Assembly: GCA_024867545.1 (NCBI GenBank)
Contig: JANFNE010000037.1
Location: 248,001 to 312,000, forward strand
Direction of reading: 5' to 3'
Length of the DNA stretch: 64,000 bases
Origin: Phytopythium helicoides
Taxonomy: Eukaryota > Oomycota > Peronosporomycetes > Pythiales > Pythiaceae
Part shown: one piece after another, positions 31,728-40,032 of the stretch
Position numbering within the stretch: the first letter of the stretch is position 1
Layout: each line of letters begins with the position of its first letter
Made by a program: the position numbers and the translations under genes
Notes under the pieces: generated by a model
Told to the model about the DNA's origin: nothing
Database searches by the model: none
The model's input: the letters and a program-made list of their open reading frames with translations, nothing else

Positions 31728-32103
31728 TGTGACGGAAGCACACTCCCGTCGCAGCTGCTAGGCGACATTGTCGCACTGCAGCCAGCACTTTTGTATAGCC
31801 ATCACTATACTATACAAGTCTAAGAGAAAACAGATTTATCTAGGGTTTTCTATAGGATAGTGGATGGTAGATGATTGCACTGTCGCACAACGCGGAGGGA
31901 TGACCCGCCAACAGTGCAGTCACAAGGAGATATTAGGCAGGGCGATATCTGAGCACGAATGAGTGGCTCTAAGAGCGCGTAGGAAGCATAACTAGCCCTG
32001 GCCGATCAATCTCACTTCTCCTTTTGCCTCAAGCTACGCATCGCCTCCTACCCCGACTTAGTGACCAGGTCACTGTCCAGCTCAGTACTCCTCCTCCGTG
32101 ACA
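31728..32103 (+). repeat. 5' LTR of the retrotransposon
   Basis: 376 bp, beginning TGTGACGG and ending CCGTGACA. It contains an AT-rich TATA-like stretch (CACTATACTATACAAG). I found no difference from the 3' LTR by eye. Confidence 0.95.
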
Positions 32104-32131
32104 TAGTAGCGCTCGTCGGTCCGTCCAAGCC

Positions 32132-32240
32132 TCGATCTGCCTGAGAGTGGCCACATAGTGGGAAGCTCAGACGGCAGTGTCAAGTCTGCGATCTGCTGGA
32201 GTGGCCACATCGTGGGAAGCTCCATATAGCAGTGTCAAGG
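32132..32240 (+). repeat. Two-copy direct repeat in the retrotransposon leader
   Basis: Two imperfect copies of about 55 bp, each starting CGATCTGC and containing GAGTGGCCACAT.GTGGGAAGCTC and AGCAGTGTCAAG-like blocks. They lie between the 5' LTR and the first ORF, where a packaging or primer region would be expected. Confidence 0.7.
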
Positions 32241-32492
32241 GGTATTTGCCTGGGTTGCCTTTTAGCACGAACTTTTACGTTCGGTGGCTAGTGGTGTGGT
32301 TGCGCTCTCGTAGTGGCATACACAATCGGAACTCCTTCGTTGGGTCTGTGGTTTAGTGCTTCCTTCGGGCTTTGCCTTGTTGGATCCCTGTCCCGCCATC
32401 GGAAACACGGAGAATAACATCCGGTTATTGCCTATCGAAAGTCGCTTGATCTACACTCGTTGCTACTGATCTGTTTAAGCGTGTTCCATTGC

Positions 32493-32789
32493 ATGGGTAA
32501 GCGTAAGACGCGTGAACCCGAAGCACCTATTGTCAATTCGACAGAGTCGTTGACCGATCGTAACGAAACGCTTGACAAGATCCGCAAGGACTTGTGGCTA
32601 ACGACGGTCAAGCAGCTTAAGCTGGTGCAGCTCTTGCGGAACGAGATTCCCGACTGCAAAAACTCTGACGCTCGCAACGTCGTTCACGACACGTCAGAGC
32701 TGTTGAAGCGACGCATCGAGCAAGTGCAATCCATCTTGGAGGCTTCTTTCGACCACAGCATTCAGCTGTATAAGAAGCGTAGGCTTTAG
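32493..32789 (+). CDS. Small extra ORF of the retrotransposon, unrecognised
   Basis: From ATG at 32493 (MGKRKTREPEAP) this encodes 98 residues: a basic N-terminus followed by a long helical, leucine-rich stretch (LTDRNETLDKIRKDL, VKQLKLVQLLRNEI, ELLKRRIEQVQSILEA) and a basic end (YKKRRL). It precedes gag by 77 nt in another frame. I recognise no family; it looks like a coiled-coil, possibly nucleic-acid-binding or nuclear protein. Most chromoviruses lack an ORF here. Confidence 0.6.
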   Translation: MGKRKTREPEAPIVNSTESLTDRNETLDKIRKDLWLTTVKQLKLVQLLRNEIPDCKNSDARNVVHDTSELLKRRIEQVQSILEASFDHSIQLYKKRRL

Positions 32790-32866
32790 AGCACTTTGTA
32801 ATATCAAGTAGCTTTTAGCCTAGTTGATTGAATTTTTAGGTTACGGGTAGAGAAGTCCAGTTGTTC

Positions 32867-35800
32867 ATGGCTCCGACACGAAGCAGAGCAGCTGAACACC
32901 CGTCACCGAACCCTCGACCACGGCAACAAAGTCGGGTGGGCGACGACGTTCCATTGCGCCCGCAGCCACAAACATCGGCGCGGACAGCGCCAGGCGACTC
33001 AGATCATAGTGGATTGGGGCCGAATGGGCCTTCGCCTCAAGGAACGCCCCCGCCACAGACGCCGCCACCATCGGGATCAGGGGTTCCTGCTGCAGACACA
33101 TCGATGCTACAGCAGTTAGTAATGATGATGGCGCAGCAAAACCAGACGTTTCAAGCAGCCATCGCGGCGCAGATGCAGCAAACGCAAGCGCAAATGCAAC
33201 AAGCGCAAGCGCAATTCGAGCAACTCATCATCCAACAAGGCGGTAGAGGACGTAAGAAGGATCCTCCCGTTTATGAAGGCAAGATGAATGAGGACTTAGA
33301 GCTCTGGATCTTCGCAACAGAAGAATACTACGCTGCAAGCCGCATTCTCATGCAGGCAGATTCATCGGATTTTGTAACGATGATCTCCAGCAATCTCGGA
33401 AACACAGTACTAAACTGGTACCGAGGTTTTTCAGCACAATGTGATGCTGAACAACGGAACAAAACTTGGGCGTTGTTCAAGCAGCAGCTACGTGCACGTT
33501 TTCGGCCACGCGACTTCGAATACAACTTGCGTGAGCGCCTCTTCGATTTGAAGCAAACGGGAACTATCCATGAGTACGTGTCGAAGTTCCAAGACTTGCT
33601 GTCGCAAACAGAGATTCCGATCTCGGAACTCGAAAAGAGGTTCTACTTCCAACACGGTCTTCGTCATGAGACTAGTGTCAAGATTAAGGAGGAAAGTCCG
33701 TCGACTCTGGCTGAGGCCATTGAGCACGCCACGAACTATGAGTTCGCCCACTTCGATGGTAGAGCGCCGAGACCTTTTCCGCCCCGTAACAACACGAGGA
33801 ACAATAACTCGAGGGGCAACAACAACAACAACAACAACAACAAGAGTAACAACAACAACACTGCGGCAGCAGCATCGAGCGAGAATAAGCAAGGTGCAAA
33901 TGCGAATAGCTCAACATCGGCAAAGAACGACTGGAAGAAGTCGGCCACGTGTCATAAGTGCGGCAAGAAGGGACACATTGCCCCTGAATGTCGTAGCAAA
34001 GAGCCCGCAGCTGCGAAAGAAGCTAATCACTATGTTAGTGGTTCGTTTTACGCGAGTTTGGAAGTCAATGCACGGGCAAGTGACGGCATGGACAAGCAAA
34101 ATGAAGTGTCCATCTTTGTCGACAACGGTTCGAGTCTCAACGGCATATCCGAGGATCTTGCTCAACAATTAGAGCTTCAGGTCTATGAAGATAAGAGCAG
34201 TACTATGGACGTCGACCTCGGATTTGGGCAAACTGTTCGCCGCAGTAGACGTACGGTTGAAATGACTTTGGAAGTACCAGGTTTCGAGCCTTTTAAAGGT
34301 CGATTCCAGGTCATGCCTATTCCAGAAGGCAATGATGTCTTGTTAGGGATGATTTGGCTCCGAGAGCAAAATCCCGAAATCGACTGGAAGTCGCTGACGC
34401 TGAAGCCCAGAGCAACAAACGCGGAGTCACCGCTGAGCTTGAAGACTCCAAGCGCGAGACCGGCTCGACTTGTGGGAAATCTCCGTCGTGCTCGTCAAAG
34501 ACAAGCCCGCGAGATCTTCAACTTCTATCGGCAGCATGGTCATGATGGCCAACACGGCCACACCACGCTAATCTCGTCAAAAACCCTAGCCAAAGAGATG
34601 CGCAAAGGGGATATAGAGTTCGTGTTTGTAGTAAATCCACATGACTCCGAGAAAGCCGAACGTTTCAAACATCAAGGATGGGAGGCGCTGCGAGATAATC
34701 CAGCGTACGATGTGTTGAGAAAGTACAAAGACACTGTCTTTCGGACCGAGTTGCCGAGTACAACACCTCCCGTTCGTGAAGGCATTGAGCATGTTATTGA
34801 GCTCAAACCTGGAACCAAGCCAATTTCGGTTCCTCAATGGCGCCAACGTCCTGACCAGCGCAAAGTCATTCAAGAATGGACTAAGGACATGGTGAAAGCA
34901 GGCATCATTCGCCCTAGTACTTCACCGTTTTCGGCACCAACATTTTGCGTCAAGAAACCAGTTGGTTGGCGTATTGTACATGACTATCGTCAGCTAAATG
35001 CTGCCACGATATTGCCGGCTATTCCAATGCCACGAAAAGAAGATACCTTCGACGCCATGTCGGGTAGCTTTTGGTTCTCTTGCATGGACCTTTTGTGGGG
35101 TTATTACCAAGTAAAGCTCCGCGAACAAGACATTCCGTTTACCGCGTTCTCGACACCGGACGGTTTGTTTGAGTATTTGGTTACGCCGATGGGACTCAGT
35201 GGAAGTCCTGGGACGTTCAATCGCCTTCTTCAGAGAGTCTTTAGCGACCTTCGCGATGTTATGCGCATCTACTTCGACGACATCTACGTCTTCACACGCA
35301 GTCCCAACATTGAGGAGCATATTGCTGCGTTGGATCGAGTACTGAAGCGCTGCGAAGAGCAAGAACTCTACGTCAAATTGGCTAAGTGTCAATTCTGCGT
35401 ACCGGAAATCCCATGCCTTGGCGACTTCGTCGGCCGTGATGGAGTTCGCATGGATCCGGATAAGATCGCTATCATTCGCGATTGGCCGCTTCCCAAAACC
35501 AAGAAGCAAATGGAGAGCTTTTTGGGAACAACGGTGTATGTGTCACGCTTCTGTGCTGATTTCGCACAGTTTGCCGGACCACTTCATGAAGCTATCAAAG
35601 GCAAAAAGTCCAAAGATGCCATCGAGCTAACGGACCATCAGGTAGCTTGCTTCGAGCAACTCAAAAGCCGCCTTGCGTCGCCACCTGTGTTGCGACTTCC
35701 CGACTTTTCTCGCCCGTTTGGCATTCGCATGGATGCTTCCAACTTTGCAATTGGAGGGGTCTTGTTTCAAAAGGAGGGAGGGATGGAGTATCCCATCGCA

Positions 35801-37696
35801 TACACAGGCCGCAAGATGAAATCTGCTGAATTGAACTACCCTGTTCAAGAGCAAGAACTTCTCGCGATCATGCACGCTCTAAAAGTATGGCGAGTTTACT
35901 TGCTTGATCGTCCTTTTGACGTTGAGACGGATCACAAAAGCATTGAGACGATCTTGACGCAGAAGACCACCAATAGAAGAGTGGCGAGATGGTTCAATGA
36001 ACTAGCGGAGTTCCAGCCCAAGTTCAAGTGGATTCCCGGGAATACCAATGATGTAGCAGATGCGCTCTCTCGGAATCCCAACTTCGAACATAAAGCGGCG
36101 CAAGTTAGCTTGCAAGATCTTCTCAAAGCGGTTGCGAATCGCGAAGTGGTTGCAGTTATTGGATATAAGATCACGCCACTAGAAGACTCGGCAAAAGCCT
36201 TGTATAGTTCGGATCAACGAACACAAGCGCTCGCCAAACAATTGTCGGAGGGAAAATCGATTCCCAAGTACATGATGAGCAATGGCGTTCTGTACTACAA
36301 GACGCAAGATGATGAGAAACCGCGCCTTGTCATTCCCGACAATGAAGATCTCAAAAACAGAGTCATTTTTGAGAATCATGACACAACGACTGCAGGTCAT
36401 CCTGGATACTTCAAAACGTATCTTGCTGTTCAACAGAAGTACTATTGGCCTCGCATGTCAAAGTACATTCAGCGCTACGTGAGCACATGTGAAAAGTGTC
36501 AGCGCAATAAGGCACGGCAAATGAAGCCACCTGGCCTTTTAAACCCACTCAACATTCCAAGTGGTCGATGGGTTGATATCTCGATGGACTTCTTAGTTGC
36601 TCTTCCAGAAACGAAGTCTGGGCTCGATGCGATCATGGTCATCGTTGATCGATTGACAAAGAGGGCGAAGTTCATAGAGATGAAGACGAAAGCGAAAGCC
36701 AAAGACATCGCGGATTTCTTCATGAAGCATTATGTGAAGGATCATGGCTTGCCAAAATCGATTGTGTCGGATCGAGATCCAAAGTTCACATCAAAGCTTT
36801 GGACGGCAGTTATGGAAGCCATGCAGACTCAACACAACTTGTCATCGGCATTTCGTCCGCAAACCGATGGACAAACGGAGCGCACCAATCGGTTCATTGA
36901 AGATTACCTCCGAGGAGTTGTGAATCCATCGCAATATAACTGGGACGAGTACTTGCACATGGCCGAGTTCGCGTACAATCGTAGGGTTCACTCGTCGATT
37001 GGAATGACGCCATTTGAAGCAGATCTCGGATACTGCCCGTACATGCCGGATGATATTGCTGCTGATCCTGAGTTCAAACAGTTGAACAAGGCAGCACAAG
37101 GGTTCTTACTCAAACAAGAGGCATTCCTTAAGATGGCACAGGATGCAATGAGTGAAGCCCAAGACCGGATGAAACATTACTACGACAAGAACCGGAGCTC
37201 ACAAGAGTTTGAAGTTGGCCAGCTTGTCTTACTCAACGGAAAGAACCTAGACATTCGCCACAAAGGATTTGCCAAAACATCCAAGTTGGCTCCAAGGTTT
37301 GTTGGCCCCTACAAGATCGTGGAGAAAGTATCGCACGATTCATACAAGCTCGCGATGTCAAGCGACTTGAAGATACACCCCGTCTTTCATACATCGCTGC
37401 TGAAAGCTTATCAAAAAGATGAGAGCCGTCGGCAGGATGCGAGCAAGGTGTTGTTAGCAGATGGGAAAACCGAAGGACAGCTCGTCGAAGCGGTCATCGG
37501 TTACCGAAAGCGCAATGGAAAGGAACAGTACAAAATCCATTGGCTCGGTGAATCAGCCCAAGAAGCAACGTGGGAGTTTGTGGAGAACCTCAAGCAGATT
37601 CCAGGATTGATTGCGGAATACTGGAGCTCCAAGAAAGGAGGTCTTCTCTCAAAGGGAGGTCGTGTGACGGAAGCACACTCCCGTCGCAGCTGCTAG
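32867..37696 (+). CDS. Gag-Pol polyprotein of the Ty3/gypsy element
   Basis: One frame of 1,609 residues. The N-terminus is Pro/Gln-rich. Gag follows (LELWIFATEEYY, LNWYRGF), then an Asn-rich linker, the zinc knuckle CHKCGKKGHIAPEC and a protease with VDNGSS, where D-T/S-G is usual. RT carries VKKPVGWRIVHDYRQLN and YFDDIYVF. RNase H starts at IRMDASNFAIGGVLF. The integrase shows the H-H-C-C finger (HPGYF...CEKCQRNK) and a catalytic core with SMDFLVALP, VSDRDPKF and QTDGQTERTNRF. A C-terminal chromodomain (EAVIGYRKR, YKIHWLG, ATWEFVENL) closes the protein. The stop is 34 nt inside the 3' LTR. Apart from the protease motif all catalytic residues look intact. Confidence 0.95.
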   Translation: MAPTRSRAAEHPSPNPRPRQQSRVGDDVPLRPQPQTSARTAPGDSDHSGLGPNGPSPQGTPPPQTPPPSGSGVPAADTSMLQQLVMMMAQQNQTFQAAIAAQMQQTQAQMQQAQAQFEQLIIQQGGRGRKKDPPVYEGKMNEDLELWIFATEEYYAASRILMQADSSDFVTMISSNLGNTVLNWYRGFSAQCDAEQRNKTWALFKQQLRARFRPRDFEYNLRERLFDLKQTGTIHEYVSKFQDLLSQTEIPISELEKRFYFQHGLRHETSVKIKEESPSTLAEAIEHATNYEFAHFDGRAPRPFPPRNNTRNNNSRGNNNNNNNNKSNNNNTAAAASSENKQGANANSSTSAKNDWKKSATCHKCGKKGHIAPECRSKEPAAAKEANHYVSGSFYASLEVNARASDGMDKQNEVSIFVDNGSSLNGISEDLAQQLELQVYEDKSSTMDVDLGFGQTVRRSRRTVEMTLEVPGFEPFKGRFQVMPIPEGNDVLLGMIWLREQNPEIDWKSLTLKPRATNAESPLSLKTPSARPARLVGNLRRARQRQAREIFNFYRQHGHDGQHGHTTLISSKTLAKEMRKGDIEFVFVVNPHDSEKAERFKHQGWEALRDNPAYDVLRKYKDTVFRTELPSTTPPVREGIEHVIELKPGTKPISVPQWRQRPDQRKVIQEWTKDMVKAGIIRPSTSPFSAPTFCVKKPVGWRIVHDYRQLNAATILPAIPMPRKEDTFDAMSGSFWFSCMDLLWGYYQVKLREQDIPFTAFSTPDGLFEYLVTPMGLSGSPGTFNRLLQRVFSDLRDVMRIYFDDIYVFTRSPNIEEHIAALDRVLKRCEEQELYVKLAKCQFCVPEIPCLGDFVGRDGVRMDPDKIAIIRDWPLPKTKKQMESFLGTTVYVSRFCADFAQFAGPLHEAIKGKKSKDAIELTDHQVACFEQLKSRLASPPVLRLPDFSRPFGIRMDASNFAIGGVLFQKEGGMEYPIAYTGRKMKSAELNYPVQEQELLAIMHALKVWRVYLLDRPFDVETDHKSIETILTQKTTNRRVARWFNELAEFQPKFKWIPGNTNDVADALSRNPNFEHKAAQVSLQDLLKAVANREVVAVIGYKITPLEDSAKALYSSDQRTQALAKQLSEGKSIPKYMMSNGVLYYKTQDDEKPRLVIPDNEDLKNRVIFENHDTTTAGHPGYFKTYLAVQQKYYWPRMSKYIQRYVSTCEKCQRNKARQMKPPGLLNPLNIPSGRWVDISMDFLVALPETKSGLDAIMVIVDRLTKRAKFIEMKTKAKAKDIADFFMKHYVKDHGLPKSIVSDRDPKFTSKLWTAVMEAMQTQHNLSSAFRPQTDGQTERTNRFIEDYLRGVVNPSQYNWDEYLHMAEFAYNRRVHSSIGMTPFEADLGYCPYMPDDIAADPEFKQLNKAAQGFLLKQEAFLKMAQDAMSEAQDRMKHYYDKNRSSQEFEVGQLVLLNGKNLDIRHKGFAKTSKLAPRFVGPYKIVEKVSHDSYKLAMSSDLKIHPVFHTSLLKAYQKDESRRQDASKVLLADGKTEGQLVEAVIGYRKRNGKEQYKIHWLGESAQEATWEFVENLKQIPGLIAEYWSSKKGGLLSKGGRVTEAHSRRSC

Positions 37697-38038
37697 GCGA
37701 CATTGTCGCACTGCAGCCAGCACTTTTGTATAGCCATCACTATACTATACAAGTCTAAGAGAAAACAGATTTATCTAGGGTTTTCTATAGGATAGTGGAT
37801 GGTAGATGATTGCACTGTCGCACAACGCGGAGGGATGACCCGCCAACAGTGCAGTCACAAGGAGATATTAGGCAGGGCGATATCTGAGCACGAATGAGTG
37901 GCTCTAAGAGCGCGTAGGAAGCATAACTAGCCCTGGCCGATCAATCTCACTTCTCCTTTTGCCTCAAGCTACGCATCGCCTCCTACCCCGACTTAGTGAC
38001 CAGGTCACTGTCCAGCTCAGTACTCCTCCTCCGTGACA
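37663..38038 (+). repeat. 3' LTR of the retrotransposon
   Basis: 376 bp, matching the 5' LTR by eye. Its first bases encode the last codons of the polyprotein. It is followed directly by the AGGAT target duplication and GH5 sequence. Confidence 0.95.
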
Positions 38039-38837
38039 AGGATGGCCTCGATCATGAGCGGCAGACGTACGGCGTTGAACTTGTTGTCGCTGAGGAACTT
38101 GGCGATTTGGTAGCCCGTCGTGCCGTTATCAGCGTTGCTCCACATGCCGAACGGGATCTCGTTACCACTGTTGGTTGACACAATATATTGGTCAGCGATT
38201 GTGAGAAGTAAGCACTTTCATGGCATGCCACGTACGTCTCCATGCCGAACCAGTTGATGCCCTTGATGTCGACGATAACCTCGGTGCCGTTGGCCGCCAC
38301 AGCGACGATTCTGCCGTTCTTGCTTTCGTAGTTGGGCAATTCGCATCCCATATCAGGGTACGACTTGGGGTTTCCGACGGCGCCATCATCCGACACGATG
38401 TCGCTGCCAGAGCCACTCGTCCCGCCGTTGATAGACGTGCTGTCCGCCTCACGCTGCTCGTACTCCCCGTCCGCTTTGGTAGCAGACGAGTGCTTGTTCA
38501 TGGCCGCGATGGTGATACCGAATGCGGCGCCTACGACTAGCACGACCAGTAGCAGGATGCCGGGCCACATGCGGTAGCGGCCCTTGTACTTGTGCGGCTT
38601 TCCCTCCGGCATGCCAGCCTTGACCGGCATTGCAACGATTATTCTGTCCATTAGCGAGCCGTGAGCGAAGACTGAGTTGACTGTAGTCATGCCCGCTGAG
38701 TCCGATTTGCGATCTGGAAAGTCGGTCGATGTCATCAACTGGAACTGGTGGTCCATGGTGCTCTCTCTTCCTTAGTGCTATGAGGCTTGCAGGAGACTGC
38801 AAATCTCCAAAATAGGCTGTTGGGGCTGCTGAAAATG

Positions 38838-38937
38838 GGTTATTCACAAAATGGGCCCCTATTTTGAGTTTTCAACCAAAACAGGAAGTTTATTCGAAAA
38901 TCAGGACCCTTTACAGTCATTACGAACACGCAATTTC
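38838..38937 (+). repeat. Left TIR of the MULE
   Basis: Reverse complement of the right end. The first ~85 bp match; the inner part carries a few substitutions (TACGAACACGCAATTTC against TATGAGCATGCAATTTC). Confidence 0.9.
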
Positions 38938-38947
38938 CAACGGTCAC

Positions 38948-40015
38948 ATGCACTCGAAGAGAAAGTCGCCGATCTTTCTGGTGCGCGGAGGAGCGGCTTC
39001 CATCGTGACCGCAGCAAGCCAAGGTGCGTTGCTTCCCATTTTGTTCGTTCGGTTCTCGCTCATGAGCCGCACAGCGAAGAACAGCCACGCTCGGCGACTC
39101 AGACACCTGGTCGGCGCTCGGGTAGGTGGTCTTGGCCGTGCACCTTTAGATCTGTGGAGCCGTGTACCTGACGCTGCACTACGTCTCGCTGGTGGCCAGC
39201 GAGACGTCCATGGAGAAGAGCGCCAACGGCACGTCCTAATCGGCGTTCTACCGCGTGGTGGAGACCGTGGAGGACATCTTCAAGGGCGGAAAGGGGTGGC
39301 TGGACTCGTGTGCCATGGACTCGTGCGGCGTGGACTCGTGGGGCGTGGACTCGTGGGGCGTGGACTCGTGGGGCGTGGACTCGTGGAGCAGGGATGTGAG
39401 GAGTCGGATTCCCGCTACTGGTGTGTCTGGTTGTTGTGTTTGGCTTGGAAAACTGAGTGCTAACGGATGTGATACAGATTGCCATGGTGTTGTCCTGGAT
39501 TTCGGACAGCACGCAACACATGCTGGTGTGAACAAGTACGTTGGCACGCCGATCATTGCTAACTACGGTATTTAGCTAACGAACTGAGTTCATGGCGATG
39601 AGTTCTGGCTTAATTTGGCCCCACCGTTCTGCACAACGGTACAGCGGGCCAGGCTGTAACAAGGTATCTGCGCGATATCGATGAATGCAAGTTGTGTGAG
39701 GGCTCACTACATTTTTCTACCAGGTGGTCGATCACAGTGCCATCCTTCAAGCAGGTACAGCTGACTCTCGGTTTTTTTTTTCTTCGATGGAAAGGCTAAC
39801 GAACTTCATGTTGATGCCTGCCGAGACATCAAAGCTGTGTCTGCGACTTACCGAGCTGTGGTGGAGGTGCAAAACAATCTCACCCTAGGTAATTCGTCTA
39901 CTATGCCGGCGATGGTTAGCATCAACTCACAAATGCTTCGTATTGTTTTACGCTTCAGAAAACATGAAAAGAGTTGATCGTGTTGACCATTATGGAAAAA
40001 CGCCGGCGTGAGTGT
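38948..40015 (+). pseudogene. Gene-fragment cargo inside the MULE (Pack-MULE-like)
   Basis: Plus-strand pieces read as protein and appear to be separated by introns. They include MHSKRKSPIFLVRGG, then after a CTTTAG acceptor AVYLTLHYVSLVASE, and FYRVVETVEDIFKGGKG. After a TACAG acceptor comes IAMVLSWISDSTQHML, later GPTVLHNGTAGQAVTRY, DECKLCEGSLHF, and after a GAAAG boundary ANELHVDACRDIKAVSA, finally ENMKRVDRVDHYGKTP. A TAA interrupts after SANGTS, and 15-bp tandem repeats distort one exon. I do not recognise the parent gene. Intron-containing fragments inside TIRs fit a captured host gene segment. A decayed second MULE gene is the alternative. Confidence 0.55.
39300..39388 (+). repeat. 15-bp tandem repeat in the MULE cargo
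   Basis: About five direct copies of GTGGACTCGTGGGGC, with the outer copies slightly changed. In one frame they encode repeated DSWGV. Confidence 0.85.
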
Positions 40016-40032
40016 TTATTCACTGCTCTCAC

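Larger units (their letters stand above)
31728..38038 (+). mobile_element. Full-length Ty3/gypsy (chromovirus-type) LTR retrotransposon
   Basis: A 6,311-bp element with two 376-bp LTRs that look identical throughout, ends TGTGAC...GTGACA, and a 5-bp target duplication AGGAT (31723-31727 and 38039-38043). The internal region encodes a small ORF and a single gag-pol frame with the order Gag, protease, RT, RNase H, integrase, chromodomain. This order and the chromodomain place it with Ty3/gypsy chromoviruses. A purine-rich tract (AAAGGGAGG) precedes the 3' LTR. No convincing tRNA primer site was seen just after the 5' LTR. Intact frames plus matching LTRs point to very recent insertion, into GH5 exon 2. 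Confidence 0.95.
30687..38756 (-). pseudogene. Second GH5 gene split by an LTR retrotransposon
   Basis: Exon 1 is 38236-38756 (start MDHQFQLM), with a 68-nt intron at 38168-38235. Exon 2 runs from 38167 to 38039 and resumes at 31722 down to the stop at 30687. Counting the AGGAT target duplication once, the three parts sum to 1,686 nt, an open frame of 561 residues, so the gene was intact when the element landed. It keeps the TM anchor and both catalytic motifs (VKNEPS, LLGEFGG) and is very close to the gene at 1150-2902. The retroelement is in the opposite orientation to the gene. The intron differs more than the exons do. Confidence 0.92.

Noticed and set aside
32104..32125. tRNA primer-binding site directly after the 5' LTR
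   Set aside because: The sequence TAGTAGCGCTCG does not match a primer tRNA 3' end (expected TGG start) closely enough to call.
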